Shown here: positions 13,301-26,885 of the stretch, one piece after another
Numbering within the stretch: the first letter of the stretch is position 1
Layout: every line of letters begins with the position of its first letter
Assembly: GCF_027942865.1 (NCBI RefSeq)
Contig: NC_134509.1
Coordinates: 27,722,197 to 27,786,196 of the forward strand
Direction of reading: 5' to 3'
Length of the DNA: 64,000 nucleotides
Origin: Odontesthes bonariensis
Taxonomy: Eukaryota; Chordata; Actinopteri; Atheriniformes; Atherinopsidae
The notes under the pieces: generated by a model
The model's input: the letters and a program-made list of their open reading frames with translations, nothing else
Told to the model about the DNA's origin: nothing
Database searches by the model: none
Program-made: the position numbers and the translations under genes

Positions 13301-16300
13301 AAAACCTCTAGAGCTGAACAGTATATACATCATATGTTCAGAAAGGAGTGCAGGATTGTAGTGTTGGACTGTATTAGTTTTATGGACCTGTTCATATTTG
13401 CATGCCAAATGAGAGTTCTCCTACATCCTCTTCAGATCTGATATTTCATTTTGTATGCATTTTTATTTCCCATGGCTATTTGGGATGTGTACAACCAAAT
13501 TAATAGAAAAACCCAAGACTTTGATTTTGAAGACGAAGTAGTTTTTGAGAGAAAAATATGCCCTCATATGGAGACCCTGGGTCTTTTTAATGAGACCCTA
13601 CATCCTTGTATAAAAATGCTGGTTCTCTGGAGTTAAAGATTAGCAAGGAAACAGTAGACTGTGCATAAAAGATGAACACAGCCACGGTGATATCAGCCAT
13701 TGGTTCATACGCTGCCTTTTTTTTTAACTCTCATGCAAAGTGTGGATCTGTGCAAGGACCCAAGGAAACTATGTACATCCACTGGACAACTCACCTGTCG
13801 CTCAAACTGGTCCTGTCTGTAATAATGAATTACTTTAAGTCTTCAAATAAACAAACCGAATGGCCTTTCTTGGATTCCATACCAAAGAAAACATATCTCC
13901 AAATATTCAATTAAATTTTGTCCGATAGATCAACCTGAATGTTACATACTGGACTCAAAATTATTCATTTTTGAAAACACAAACTTGAGTCTGTGTGTCA
14001 GGAATGGGATTGTGATTTATTTTCTTCTTCACAGTCTTTAAGTATTTACAAAGTTTACCACTAGGTATAAAAGCGTCTATCTGAACCCTTGAAGATATCA
14101 GCTCACACCTACTTTAACTCACACCCACTCACAGTTTGTAACTGAAAATGTGCCCAAACCGAGACTTAATCTCATCCTTTTAAGCTTATCAACTGACTAC
14201 TGATTTAAGGGAAATATTTGAGTGGTGATGATTTCTAGAAAAACGTACATACTCATGGGAAGAGCCTATGACTACATTCATCTTTTTTTCTTTAGTTCTT
14301 CTAAGTACTTGTGTACGAGCATTCCAAATGTCAAGCAGTTTACAATTTTACTTTAGTATATACAACTGCTCCCATTTCAACCCATGCTCTTTCCCATCTT
14401 GTCTAACACAGCTTGGTTGAGAAGCTTCTTGTGTCAGTTTTCAACTATTCTACAGCTTCATTTTTCCTGTAAACATCTGGCATGAAATGATGAACTGTCT
14501 GCTCCAGTTGTAAACAGTGACAGGAAAACATCATTCTATTATAATGGATTATGAACAACTAACCACATTAAGAGTTTAGAGAGGAAAAGGGGGATAGACC
14601 CATGTGACCTGTGTTTGAGTCCGCTGCTGTTTTTCCCTGTCTTTTTTTTTTTAATTTTAATCCAGGATGTTCCCTGCCTTTCACTAGATGGAAGCTGGGA
14701 TAAGCTTCAACCCCCCTGCAACCGTGAACAGGCATGGAAAATGAATAAATAGCAGTCGTTATTTTCTACTGATTTTATTCTACTACTTTAGTGTACCATT
14801 TTTGTTAGGCATTGAAAGTACTTGGTTATGGTTAGGAAAACGTCCACTTTAGTTGTTGAGATGAACAATGAAATACATTGAATTGCATGAAGCTTTACCC
14901 ACATTTTCCACGTTACCACGACAGAACTGTTACTAATGTAACTCTTGAAAGTGCATGTTCAAAAATGATGCTTTGGAGACTCACTCAGTCAGCATGTAAC
15001 AAGTTGTTTATGTGACAGCTTTTATAGGTCAGGTTAAGGACAAGTGGCTTTTTAGACACACCTCTACACTGATCAGTATCTTTCAAACTATGAGTGAGCA
15101 TTTTATCAAAATCATTTTGGTGCTTTCTGACACTCTGAAGCTGTAACTACATTTTCAAATGAGGGCAAAATCTGCCAAAATGTACAGTAAATCCTCATTT
15201 CATGCTCACGCGTTTTTACTGCATTTTTTCCACATAACCACCAACCTTAATGGTACATTGTCTTTCAAAATCTTATGCGGTTCTGTCCGACTTGGATAGT
15301 TTCCACTTACACCCATTTCACTTGTCACCCACTCTGATTTATGCCCTTCTCTTGCAGTCCAGACATGTACAAATCTTGCTTGTAAGTCATTGATGGCATG
15401 TTTACACACTCAGCTAAGCCTGTGAACACAATAAATAGTGACGATTTTGCGCATTTCCCCCTGCTCCAGCCATGACACCCTCAGCATGCAAGAAATGAGC
15501 CTGGCATCAAAACAGAAACTTGTCAGTTACATTCCTATGACTAAGGAGTTAGTGAAATCGTAGAAAACAGCGCCCTGTCCACGTGGTCTTTAACATTCCC
15601 AGAGCCGTCCGCTGTGTTTTCTTACTTCGATCACAATGAGCCTTCTGTTGTTTTTGTGATGAGGCTGGAGTCCCACATTAACGCCTTAGGCAAACCAGAC
15701 AGGGTTTGACAGTGGCAGTGAGTGTGAGAAACAGTGTGACTGTGTCTAATTATATGATGAAATATCTGTGGATGGAAACAAGGCCTGAATATATCCAGCG
15801 AGTAACTTTGCACTCAGTTCATAGGCTTCATTCACCATAAAGGAGAATACACTGCCTTCGCTGTGTGTCGCTTCTGCATCACATTTCTTTGTAAGCTGTG
15901 TGTTGCATTTTCTCTCTGTCTCTCTTCTTGTTGCATTATGTCAGTGCTGATTCCAGATAAATCCTCTCTCTCAGTGAACTGTTATCCTTGTGCAAACACA
16001 GGAGCTTGTTTCATTTGCCTAGAAACATCAAGCCCACTAATGCATGCAGTTCAGCAGCTTGTTAAAGAGTCATTAAGAAATGTAGGGAATTTTTGAGACT
16101 ACTAACCTTAGAAAAGGTCATACTCAAAAGAATAGTTCTGTTCTTATGAGAAAGTTTTGATATGACTGGGACTGCTTTCATCTTGCCAGCGTGTGTGTGT
16201 GTTTGTCATCTCTACATACTGTGGTGCTGAAGCAGCATTCACCATAAAGTTGACTTTGACTACATTCGTGGGTGTTGTGTCTGTCTGAAGATATCCAGAC

Positions 16301-18643
16301 AGATTTTATCAACATGTAGCGTCATAAACGTGAACGAGGCAGGCTCGAAACTTTCCAGGTGGGCAGTTTTAGATCAAAATAAAGCACAAATTTTATAATT
16401 ATCATGGGTACCCACCAGTATTCAGGTATCAATGCAACGTTCAATACTGAGTGCTCAGAGGTCAGAGAGTCAACATGCTGAGGGACATCTCAGCTGTTGT
16501 CATCGCTTCAGTAGATGGTCTATAGTTTATTCTTCTGGTACTTATAACTTAATGCTCAGTTAAAATACGTTCTAATTGGATATTAGGATGTCAGCAATAT
16601 ATATTTAGAGTGTAAAATTGTTCATTTAACTCATGATTTGCAAAACCCTTTCACATTTTCTCAAGCTATTCATGTCCACACGGCACTCAATGGACATGCA
16701 TTTTCCATTTAGTCAGACTCTAATCAATTCTAGTCAAACGTAGAAGACCATGCCGCTAGTCAACCTACTCCCATCACTCCAGTGTGAAAAGACTATCTTC
16801 ATTCAAGAAATATGAAGATTTGATACGTAAAGATTTTCAAAAAATTTGATTTTTTTTTTTCATTGCATCTTGATGAGAAGGGTTTTTTTTGTTCTTCTAT
16901 CCATGTGTTCTTGTCTTGTTTGAGTTGAATCTTGTTGCAATTGATCTATTTAACTTTATTCGAATAATTGTCAAAAAATTGTCAATATGTTTTTATCAGT
17001 GGAAGGGAGGAATCTTCTTTGGCACAGTGTTTTCACCTTTTCCATGCTGCCTTATATCTGTCATCTATGTGCAACTACAGTGTAAAACACACATTTCAGT
17101 TTTGCTATGGCATAAGAACAATCACTCTAGACTAGTTTGATAAATCATAAAATGGTATCTAGCAATTATACAATTAACAGATATAATTTAATTTATATTT
17201 GTGATTGGGAGAAAATAACATAATTTGTGCCTGTAATTTTGTTTTATCAGAGACACTCAAGTGACACTATTTAATAGTTCTCAACTATTTGTAACATTTT
17301 GCAGTATCATTTCTAATCTAGAAGGACACTGAGAGATAGTAGACTTCCACCTAATGCCCTCTCCCTCCCTCAGTATGACCAGACTAACCTTTCACAGAAA
17401 TATGTGAACACAACCTCTTCAACAACACTTACGCTAACTTGTCAACAACCATCACAAAAGAAAAAAAGTTTTCTTATCGCACGCAGTCTCATCTAGAGGT
17501 AAAACACTGAATAATCCTAATAAGTAATACTTGCGGTTTGATAAGATATGCAGAATGCTGAGATAAGATCTCTTTTCCTGTTTGGCAGTTTTGGTGCTGG
17601 TTTCAATTGGCTGTGACGGCCAATTCTGACCACTTTTGTAAGGCTTATTGTAAAGATCATCTGATGCTGGTGGTGCCTGTGAAAATCCAATATAGCCAAA
17701 AATCCAATAACTGAGACTGAGTCATTGGGACTTTGAACTCATCTTTATCTGAGGAATCCAAAAGCACTGAAGATGTGAAAATTGGGACATGTGGTTCAAA
17801 ATTTACTCGGATAAAGATACCTACTTTGAAGCACTGACTGAGTTACAGTGAAATCCTATGAAAGATTTTAGAGCGTTGACAAAATCTGTCCGCAGATAAA
17901 CCCAAACACAGAGTAGTTTCCACAGAAATAGGAGTCACCAGACACACATACACACACAAGGAGAAAATAACACAAGCTATATCGCAAGTCATTAAAGTCA
18001 TACTGTAAACCTGCATCCGTGGTTTAATTACTGCGTTACAGCATGCAGTGTGATATGCTGTAAATGCAACATGGACATATGCTGTATGTCATGACATGAA
18101 GTTGTCATTACCAAACGGTCAGCAAGCATTTGTCAATTCACACATCAAGCAGACACAAAGCAACATAAACAAATATTTGCAATCCCGTCACAGGAAACTT
18201 GTTTCCATTGACTCTTTAAGATCAGTCCACCATCTATAACTACTACAGAAAACACAGCTGTTGGGCAGTAGTGTGGCAGAATGAACAATAGTGGGGTTAC
18301 ACGTGTGAGTTGGTGTAAACACTTTTAAAAGTTGCCCTTTCTACTTTTAAATTCATATTATTGTAATTCACAGTGTTGAAGAATTTTAAAAAGTGTCTGA
18401 TATTCCACTATGATTACTATAATTCGAAATTGCTTCCACAGTTTCCCTCTAAAAAGAATATTCATGTGTTCGACAAAATGAAGAAGTACATCAACTGAAG
18501 TGCTGGAGCATTTCTAAATTTCCCCATACTTTTTGCTTCCTTTTCTTTCTTTTTCTTGCCTTCACACACCCACTAAGTAACACATACACTGTGCTCTCAT
18601 TGATAGACTTACCAAGTATAAGCAGTGTATTCCCACACCGCAT
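1317..18643 (-). CDS. adgre5: Adhesion G-protein-coupled receptor E5 (CD97)-like, 17 coding exons, 727 aa
   Basis: Plasma-membrane adhesion receptor of the ADGRE/CD97 family. Coding exons, 5' to 3' on the minus strand: 18613-18643, 12937-13011, 12265-12417, 12035-12169, 10772-10900, 9796-9839, 9422-9532, 8544-8697, 8294-8413, 8024-8217, 7600-7767, 6963-7157, 4934-5151, 4579-4731, 3584-3752, 3291-3383, 1317-1358. All phases agree (2184 nt). Residues 1-22 form a signal peptide ([11 protein letters not shown]...). A short Cys segment follows, then three cbEGF modules (about 36-86, 87-131, 132-174) opening DVNEC, DINEC and DIDEC. A GAIN domain leads to a GPS with [13 protein letters not shown], expected to cleave between L and S as in CD97 and expose a tethered agonist. 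Seven membrane segments lie at about 440-680, with HLHLCICLF in TM2 and FTWMLLEG in TM3. The tail ends ESQI, which fits a class I PDZ ligand. Intron 1 is about 5.6 kb. Length and exon plan match CD97 (human 722-835 aa). Paralogue assignment within teleost adgre genes is inferred. Confidence 0.93.
3291..7157 (-). other. adgre5: Seven-transmembrane exon block of the adgre5-like gene
   Basis: Five exons encode TM1 to the start of the cytoplasmic tail: TM1-TM2 (6963-7157), TM3-TM5 region (4934-5151), TM5 and the third intracellular loop (4579-4731), TM6-TM7 (3584-3752) and the proximal tail VREEY (3291-3383). The TM2-TM3 junction [11 protein letters not shown] has the same spacing as EMR/CD97, so no exon is missing between 5.2 and 6.9 kb. 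The 1.9 kb last intron holds no recognised feature. Confidence 0.9.
7600..7767 (-). other. adgre5: GPS autoproteolysis exon of the adgre5-like gene
   Basis: This 56-codon exon (phase 0 at both ends) encodes the GPCR proteolysis site. It has the family's conserved pattern: CAYW, a Trp in AWSTDGC, then CTC and [13 protein letters not shown]. The catalytic HL/S tripeptide is intact, so self-cleavage into extracellular and seven-membrane fragments is expected from the family, though not shown here. Confidence 0.9.
10219..10262. repeat. AT-rich perfect palindrome in an adgre5 intron
   Basis: ACTACTATATATAGTAGT (10231-10248) is a perfect 18-bp palindrome embedded in (AT)n on both sides, so the whole stretch can fold as a long hairpin or cruciform. 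It lies in the intron between the third EGF exon and the short linker exon. Confidence 0.8.
13012..18612 (-). other. First intron of the adgre5-like gene, no internal gene seen
   Basis: About 5.6 kb between the signal-peptide exon and the next coding exon. The short open frames here lack family resemblance, splice context or codon bias. One degenerate SINE lies near 14.66-14.75 kb. Large first introns often hold enhancers, but I see no specific site to name. Confidence 0.6.
14655..14752 (+). repeat. Degenerate tRNA-derived SINE 3' fragment
   Basis: Matches the body of the SINE at 27182-27465: GGATGTTCCCTGCCTTTCAC, then the GGGATAAGCTTCA stretch and an AATGAATAAATA tail that has decayed from (ATGG)n. 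It is truncated and strongly diverged, hence old. Confidence 0.55.
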
Positions 18644-19721
18644 ATTGATGGCCAACAGTAGTCCCACAGAGAAGATATATTCATAAAGATAAGAACTACT
18701 GATTAATTGTACTTGAATTTTTTTTTTAAATTAGATCCTCTCACAAAGGTTGAAGAAAAGCAAATTTTTTGGTGTATTTGTAATCCAAAGTCCACAGAAA
18801 TCCACAGAATATTATAGAAGAATAACAAAAAGTGATCCTTAAAAAAGATGTGACCTTTTAGAAGAGGATATTTAGGTAGAAGGCAGGAAAAAGAACAGTG
18901 AACCTTCACCAGCTTTCTTCCTCTCTCTGATTCAGACTCTAACTGTGAGCACGCCTTGCTCTCCCTAAGATTCTCCACCCCTTTCTGCTCTGTGTCTGTC
19001 TCTCCTCCCTTTCACTATTCTTTGTGGGCTTTTGTCACTCAAGCCGCTCTTTCTTGCTCTTTTCTTTCACAACAAATCTTTCATAGTGAGCATGTTTCTC
19101 ACACTGGCACCGTATCACGTTGCTTACAGACACAAACCCCCGCTCTGTCTACGCCATCTTTCACATTTCCCTCTATGCTCCAGTGGCCTCTATTTCAGGA
19201 GCTATTCACAACACTCTCATGGGAGACCGAAAAAAAAAAAAGGGGGGGGGGGAGTAACTGAAGAGAGGGCGATGACTAACACTCAGTCCAAGCAGCTGCT
19301 GCTTTACTTGAGTTTTGCCAGTAAGTAATCCTATATCCGCTCCAATTCTCCCCGTACTCCCTTTTTGCAACTCCTCCCCCTTTCCCTCCTTTCCCTCTGC
19401 AACATTCAAACCTTCAGTGGAAAACCCTCTGCATTTTCTCAACCCCCCAGACAGCAAGAAAACAGACTGGAGACGGATGTACAGGATGACCTCTTCAAGA
19501 TCACAGCAGTGTGGTTCCAGAGAAAACAGCAGGGTATAAAAGTTATTAAGTAATGACTCAATAAAATGGAGGCACGGAAATAGAAAACAGAGCAAAAACA
19601 GTGTATCAGATCTTGAAACTTATGGTCAGTCAAAAAATTTTAAACTTTTCACTTTCAGTGCAAAGTTATAAATGCAGATTTTTTGGTGCAGCATATACTG
19701 TAAGCCTTGTTTATTTCAGCA

Positions 19722-19765
19722 AGACAATGCCATACCACATTCTGCATGTATTACAGCAGGATTTA
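19722..19765 (+). mobile_element. Tc1/mariner transposase remnant (FQQDN motif)
   Basis: A short in-frame stretch reads FQQDNAIPHSACITAGF, the catalytic-core motif of teleost Tc1-like transposases around the second Asp. No longer reading frame surrounds it, so this is a decayed fragment. Confidence 0.5.
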
Positions 19766-22221
19766 ATAGTAAAGGTCTAAGTATTGAATCAGCTTGTTTG
19801 CTATGACACTCTGTACGTTTGTCTGCATGTTTTGTCATCTTGTTCACACATTACAGTTACTTTGTTCTCACATTTGTGTTACATAATAGTTTACACAAGG
19901 CCCAGCCTTTCACCTTAATGCACTGCATCTGATAAGACATGAGCTCCGTAGACATATTTACTTACTTTTTATGGTTTATGTGTAAATCCAACCATAAAGT
20001 TTAGCCCAGTGATTACACTTCTTCATAGTACAATATTTCTTGCCAAAATGTACTTTGTGATCAGGTAATTGTCTTTTTATGGCTAAATGTTCATTTAATT
20101 TTTTTTTCGTTATTTTAAAGTTTTAACATAGTTTAACATTTTGAGTTTGCAAATCAAGAGGAGTGGAACAGTGCTGGTGTAACGTAACAAGAGGTTAGCA
20201 TAGATAGCTGTGGCATGATTGGATTTTTGTAATAGAGTTACATTTTTTGGGTCCAAAATGGCATCTACAACACAACTTTCTTTCCTTTGAATTACCTGAA
20301 ATTTTTCCAGACATACTGGTATTTGGTAACCAGTTAGTGACAAGACAAACTGAAGGCCAAACTGACATCAGACTGAAGCGGAACAATGTTATTTTTGCTG
20401 ATTTCTGTAACAGATTAGAGATCTGACCACCAGCTTTGTGCCTGTTTAACCACTTCCTTGAACTGTAGGTTTTGCATTTTTGCTTTCTAAAAGGCTCAAA
20501 AGAAGCCATTACACTCCATAATCTGTACATTTGGATTATTGCTAATTGTACAACTCAGAATGTGGATGAATTTCAAGCCAGGTAACCATACTTCTGCTCA
20601 GCAGAGGATTGACGTGGGTTATTGATGGGTATCTGCTGGAACTTCTAATTTCATAAAAGAGGAAGGAAAGGCGGCTGTAAGATGCACAAGTGTAAGAAAA
20701 AGCACAAAGATCTTTAGAAATATGTGTAGGAAAATATAATAATTAGCTGAAAGTGAGCATGGGGAGTTGGCCAAGATCATGACATTGTTATAAGCAGCAG
20801 ATTCCATTTTATACTTCCATGCATGGAAACAAACTGGTTATTGTACTGTGTACAAAAACACAAAATTAATATTCTTAAGTGTGTGACAGGTGTAGGTTTG
20901 AAGTTATTTTTTATTGTTGCATGCTGTGTTGGCACACAACCTACAGCAAGCTGCTTGTGTACTTTCAGCTCTGAGAGAATTGTGACCTTGTTTCCTTTCC
21001 TTTGGTCTCACGTCATCTCTCTGTGACTTGGCTCTCTAAAGCAACATATTGACTCTCTGACATCGTTTATCATCATATTAACTCAGACAGAGGGCCAGAC
21101 ATACTGAGACAAATGAACAGACACATGGAGACACACAAATCATTCACACATGAAGGCAGGAAGAGGACGAGTTTATGTGTCTTCAGCATCTTCAGTAAAC
21201 AAAAGGCTAAATGAAAGCAGACACATTGCATGTGTTTGCATGTGTATGTGTGTGGAGGTGGACTGCATTGACACAAACTGGTCAATTTGTTTGCTGAAAT
21301 GGTTGTCAGGTTGGGAAAACCACCTGAAACGTTTTCTGCAAATGCGCTTTGACTGACTTTCTATGATTCCACAGGGAAAGATCTAGACAGTGTGAGTGTT
21401 TTTGTTTTTCTTACTCTACTGGGACCTTGTCTGGTATAACTCCTGACTGTGTGGGGAACAGTAGTCCTTTTAAGGGCCAATGTCTGGTCCACAGGAGGCA
21501 GAACGTCATTTTTGGGGTCAGGGTAAGGGCGAGGCTTATTGATATTCCGTTAATGTTATAGCTAGGCTGTGCACAATGAAAGTTGAAGTTATGACCCAAA
21601 ATAAAAGCTGCACAAGCTTATGTGTGTTGTGTGTGTGTGCATGCACTTGTGTTGTCTGCCAGTGTGTGTTAATCCCACATGCATTTTGTTGACGTCTGTC
21701 CGTTGTGACCATCAGTCATCTAAAAGCAGTGTGGGAAAAATGTGATCTGTCAGAGGAAGAATGTTATTCATTCAAGTGGCAGTTTAGACAGTTTTGAGGA
21801 AGATGTGTGGTTGGCTTTCAGGGTATTTTCTAGTTGTTATTTGTGTTAGAGTGTGTGACAAACTGTCATTTGATCAAAATAGCAGGAATTGTCTCACCGC
21901 CATCCCAAAATTGAACAGTATGAATGTGAATAAAAAACTGCTGACCATTGAGCTAACCTAAATGTATTCATGTGCCGACAACGTCCCGCAGCACCACTAC
22001 ATGTTGCTCTGAAATGTGGTGTGACCTAAAAAAACAGACCAAAGCAAAACAGGAAACTCAGTAGTATTTCTAAGAACACCAAAAGAAAAATCATAATTTA
22101 ATTTAACACAACAATAATTCAGGGTTACCCTAACCCAACACAAAAAGAAAGATACAATACAATTTCTTTTAACGCTACAATGAAAGAGGAGCACAACAGA
22201 ACAGATCTCACAAAACCACAT

Positions 22222-22559
22222 CCATCCATTTTCTGTACCTGCTTAATTCAATTCAGGGTCACATGGGGGCCGGAGCCTATCCCAGCTGTCACTGGGCGAG
22301 AGGCATGATATACCCTGGACAGATCGCCAGTCCATCATAGGGCCACATAGACACAAACAACCACGCTCACACTCACTCCCAGGGTCAATTAACATGCATG
22401 TTTTTAGACAGTGGGAAGAAGGTGGAGTACCTGGTGAAAACCCACGCATACACAGGGAGAACATACAAACTTTACACAGAAAGGTCCCAGCATGGATTTG
22501 AAAAAAGAATCTTCTGGCTGTGAGGTGACGGTGCTAACCATCGCACCACCATGCAGCCC
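22222..22559 (-). mobile_element. Near full-length tRNA-derived SINE with LINE-type tail
   Basis: On the minus strand the element starts with GGGCTGCATGGTGGTGCGAT and GGTTAGCACC (tRNA-like A-box region). TTCAAATCC, a B-box relative, follows. The body holds the CAGTGACAGCTGGGATAGGC segment, and the element ends in AAAATGGATGGATG. At about 335 bp this is the most complete copy of the family in the window, and it lets the truncated copies be oriented. Confidence 0.75.
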
Positions 22560-23084
22560 TAACCAAACACAACGAAACAGGAATCAGAACATTGGCTTAA
22601 AATGCACGTTCCTCAAGATTAAACACTCAAACACAACATTTAACAAAACATAACAATACTTCAAAATCTCTAAAGTTTATGAAACAGCAACAAATTCAAG
22701 CCCCTTTTACATGTGTGCAAGCACATTAAGGGACAGACAAATACATATGACATATGATCCAGTGATCTGTTATTAAACTAATAACAGCACAGTCTAAACT
22801 ATCGTCTGTCATGATTTTCTACAGAATTCAAAAGATTAAAAAATGAATGAGAATGAATTTTTGTGGCGATACTAAAACTCTTACTCTAGAAGGACTTGTG
22901 TCATAAAGTTTTGTGTGATGATACAGCTTATCTTCTGAAAACCTACTGTTGACTGACTGATCAAGCCAGTATGTTTTATATCTAATGTATGAAAAAGTTG
23001 AAAAATACCACATTGCTGACAACACAACAGGCAAGTGTTACACACAGTGTGGTAGATAACATTGTTGATTCGTAGCAAGAACAT

Positions 23085-23335
23085 GCCCAGTGCAAATCAA
23101 GGCTTTTCTGCGGAGTTTGCATGTTCAACTTGTGCATGTATGGGTACTCCTAGTTCTTTACACAGTCCGAAAACTTCCTTGTTAGATCAATTGGTGATTC
23201 TGGGAATGAGTGATTTGTCTCTACGAGGCCTGGCAATTTGTCCAGGGTGTACCCTGCCTTTCACCCAATGGCAGCTAAAATAGGCTTCAGTCCTCCGCGA
23301 CCGTGAACGCGATTGAGAGGGTTGGGTGGATAGAA
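23085..23335 (+). mobile_element. Diverged SINE copy
   Basis: Same family as 22222-22559 but in the opposite orientation. GGAGTTTGCATGTTC, the GTCCAGGGTGTACCCTGCC block and a decayed tail (GGTTGGGTGGATAG) are visible. It is heavily mutated. Confidence 0.6.
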
Positions 23336-26254
23336 ATAAACTAATGATTGTTTTTGCCTGTGCAAAACTGAACTTTTAAAACGCATGTAAACATATTTGC
23401 AAAAGTCATGTAATATCGAACGTCTCAGATAATGCGGTTGTGGATCAATCACTGTGGGCCGTCACAGCATCGGACACACTTTGGTCTTTAGCTCCCGTCC
23501 ACTCCTGTGCATGTCCACATCGAGCTCTAACTGTAGCTGGATTCAGCTGTGCATGTAACCATGCTGAATGAAACTAAACAGAACAGTACTTGTCCCATTT
23601 TCTTCTAAAGTCTCAGAAATGCCCAAACATATACTTTAACTTGAATATAAAGGAAGCCTTTCAGATATAATATTGGTAAGTGGTGTATAGTAAGGCTTGT
23701 GAAAGTGTTTAAACACATTAAATAAAGTCTCACTCTGCTCAGGTTCTCACTTTACTAAAACAAAGGAACATTGGATTTCAGTTCAGCCTGTGAACAGATA
23801 TGTAGAGCCCTGTTAGCTCTAAACGGAACATCGAGCTAAAGATGCAATATTGAACAACTGAATTATCCCTTTAACATATCGATAATTAAGGCCAACATTG
23901 ATTTTCAAAACATATAAACCAGTTGCATTCATGCAAAATGATTCATATCTTTATTGTTTTGCAGCACTGAGGCTATAGACTGATGTATTTATGTTATCTT
24001 TTTAGTTCTCAAAGATATCATGGGCTCATAGCTAAATCATGTCCAAAAGGGGCATTGCCTACGATCATATCAAATATTTGCCTCACAGTAAAACAAGTTT
24101 CCATGACAACTATGCAAACCCAGCATTTATGGTTTTCCTATGTGAGCCAAAAGGGAAGTATGAGGTAAAGTCAGCACCAGAGCATCAGATCTTGTATAAC
24201 TGATAAAACCCGATGCTTGCTGTTTTTTTATTCTCAGTTGTTAGATTTAGAAGCTCTGCTCCAGAACATGTTTGCTTTCACAGGCAAACCTGGCTTATTT
24301 CCTAAAGAAGTTTGAAAGATACACCAATAGTCTGGGTACAATCAAAGAATGGACACTACTGTAAATCATTGTTGTTGAAAGTTAGAGTTGAAGGCCAACC
24401 CGTGGGTCATGAGATTTTGGAAGCAGTTCCAAGGAAACACGCCTAATCTGTCAATGCCTCAGAAGTACATGTACTTTGAAAGAAGAATTCAACAATCCTT
24501 TTTTTTTTATTTATCTATTATTTTGTAAGCTTTTCTCCAAGTTTAAAGCAGGATTCAGTGCTGTGGCACAGTATATGAAGAAATTACCTCTCTATTACAT
24601 CACAGCAGTATGGTGGAAAAATCTAAAGCTATAATACAAACAGCTGTTGAAACGTCAGTGCCCAGATCTGCTGGCGCACACACTCCTAAAAGCCAGAATT
24701 TCCAGATGGAGACAGAGTGAATGGATTGTAATACCACTGCTGCAGTTGCTTTTGACTTCCTGAAATACACTCCCAAGCATGCTATTTTATTTTCCACCAG
24801 CCTGTGAGAGCAACTGAGACTGAAACTGTCAACCCCCACTCAGCTACCACACTCAGTTCTCTTCATCTCATGTCCGCTTTACTTCTACTATCACCTTTCT
24901 GTCTTTATTTTAAACCCTGTCTCGTGTTTTTTCCATTTACCTTCTGTTTGTTATCTATATCCTGATTAAAACAAAACACTCCCTAATAAAACTAGAGGAT
25001 ACAAAGATGCTACTTATTTGACTCTGACCCTTCTGATATTTAATTTATTTTATCCAGTTTATATGCTGTCAGTGACCTGTTGTGGGAAAATGATAAATCC
25101 TTTTTTAATGTGTCGATATATCATAGGGAAGGGAACAGCAAAACCACTAGTTTACTGATTTATAACTGTAATAACCGAAAAGAAAATAATGATCATTATG
25201 GCGTTGACTTACACTTTAGTTTTCAAAAACATTATTTCAATACTTTTTCATTCTGTAAGTACTATGTAACACAAAAAGTGGTCGTTTAAGTTTTTAATGT
25301 ACACAAAATAAACAACATAGACCTGTTTATGTCTTTAACAAGTAGAAGACCGTGATGCAGTGGACATGTTGTGCTAAACTGTGTTGATCAGTCTGCGCAA
25401 CTCCCTCTTAATTCTGCTTTTGTACCCTGTATTTTTACCAGAAGTGCAACTTAAGCGGTTTCATGGTGATACCACATCCACCAAGATATAAACACAGATA
25501 CACACAGCTGTGGCTAAGATAGCTCAAACGTTAAATAATGCTAAGCGTGCATCAGTTTTAGATGTATGGATATCATGCAGCACAGGAAAAACTGAGAGGT
25601 AATGAAAGCATCTGTACACTGTGAGCACTGAAGATAGCCTTTAATGTGGTTAGTTCGGAATGAAGAAGTGAGTACCGTGATCACAGGACATCCTGACACT
25701 GGTTTGTACATATGGTGCCTTGCAAAAAGCAGAAACTGTTCTTCACTTTTTTCTCTTTCAACAATACATCAGCCACTGCTGGGTGATACTGAAGAAGAGG
25801 AGGGCCATTATGAGCTGTCACCTGTAACCATTGTATTTAATGTAAACATGTGTTCCTGTGTGAGCTGGAGATCTGTGATGACTGAGCAAAGGAAATGACC
25901 CTGCTCACTCTTTTTATTTGATCAAAATTGATTAGATAAAAGAGGTAGACACTAAAATTCTTCTTCTTTGACATGCTTATTATCACGTTAAGTGTGCTTT
26001 TTCCTTTTTCTTTCCTTTTCTCTGTCCTGCCTGCACTGGGGACTTTCCTCCATTTGCTCATATTAACTCCACCCCCAGTCATTACAATAAGCACAGCTTC
26101 CAAATGAATCTCAGTTTTCTTATTCAAGAACATACGTAACTGTTATCAACAACAGGTGAACAATTGTTTAGGGTCCTACAAATCCTAGTTAAACCATTAT
26201 TGCCATTTGCTCCACTGTTACTGAAACAGGTCTCAGACAGGTACACATTTTTTT

Positions 26255-26345
26255 TATTTTCCTTTATTTAGCCAGGATTGTCCCATTGAGACTAAGAGTC
26301 TCTTCTACCAGGGAGTCCTAACATCCAAAGTAGCTTTACATCAAA
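26255..26345. mobile_element. Non-LTR retrotransposon 3' tail fragment
   Basis: TTTATTTAGCCAGGATTGTC, followed by CCATTGAGACTAAGAGTCTC, resembles the TTTATTTAACCAGG tail found at about 40115-40160 beside a reverse-transcriptase remnant. It is therefore probably a solo 3' end of the same minus-strand retroelement family. Confidence 0.5.
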
Positions 26346-26671
26346 CATTACAAATTATTGTATTAATAAAAAAAAAAACATACTTTTGAAATGCATGTAA
26401 ACATGTTAGTCTGACAAAAATAGTATGAAATATAGCTTCTCAAAACCTGATTAGCTAGGGACTGAACACTCCAACACGTTGCCATGCGAGCGAGTTGAGA
26501 CGAGCTATAGTTACAGCTTGAGACTTAATTATTTAACTGGACCACTGTCCTTGTACCAGTAAAAAGGCGCAGAAGGGGGATTCGCTGCTATTCTGTAGAC
26601 TGTGTGTGTAAATGTTCAAGACATTCTGCTTCTTCTGACTTTCCCTAAGGGAGATCATCCCGTCATCAGTC

Positions 26672-26885
26672 CATCCATACATTTATTATCTTCCGCTTAT
26701 CTGAGGTCAGGTTGTGAAGGCAACAGGTCCGGAAGGGAAAGCCAGACATCCCTGATCCCAGCTGCACTCTGCAGCTTATCCTGGGAGATCCCAGGGTGTT
26801 GCCAGGCCAGAAGGGATGTATAATCCCTCCAGCCAGCATGTTCTGAGTATGCCCTGAATTTGCGGGATCTCCTCCCAGATGGATG
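26672..26885 (+). mobile_element. Teleost interspersed repeat (second family)
   Basis: A CATCCATACATTTATTATCTTCCGCTTAT-type start, then CCCAGCTGCACTCTGCAGC, CCAGGCCAGAAGGG and CGGGATCTCCTCCCAGATGG segments. This pattern is familiar from a dispersed fish retroposon end. It has no coding potential. The family name is not assigned. Confidence 0.55.

Noticed and set aside
19206..19595. 129-codon minus-strand open frame
   Set aside because: Low-complexity composition, overlaps a poly-A/poly-G run, and shows no family resemblance or splice context.
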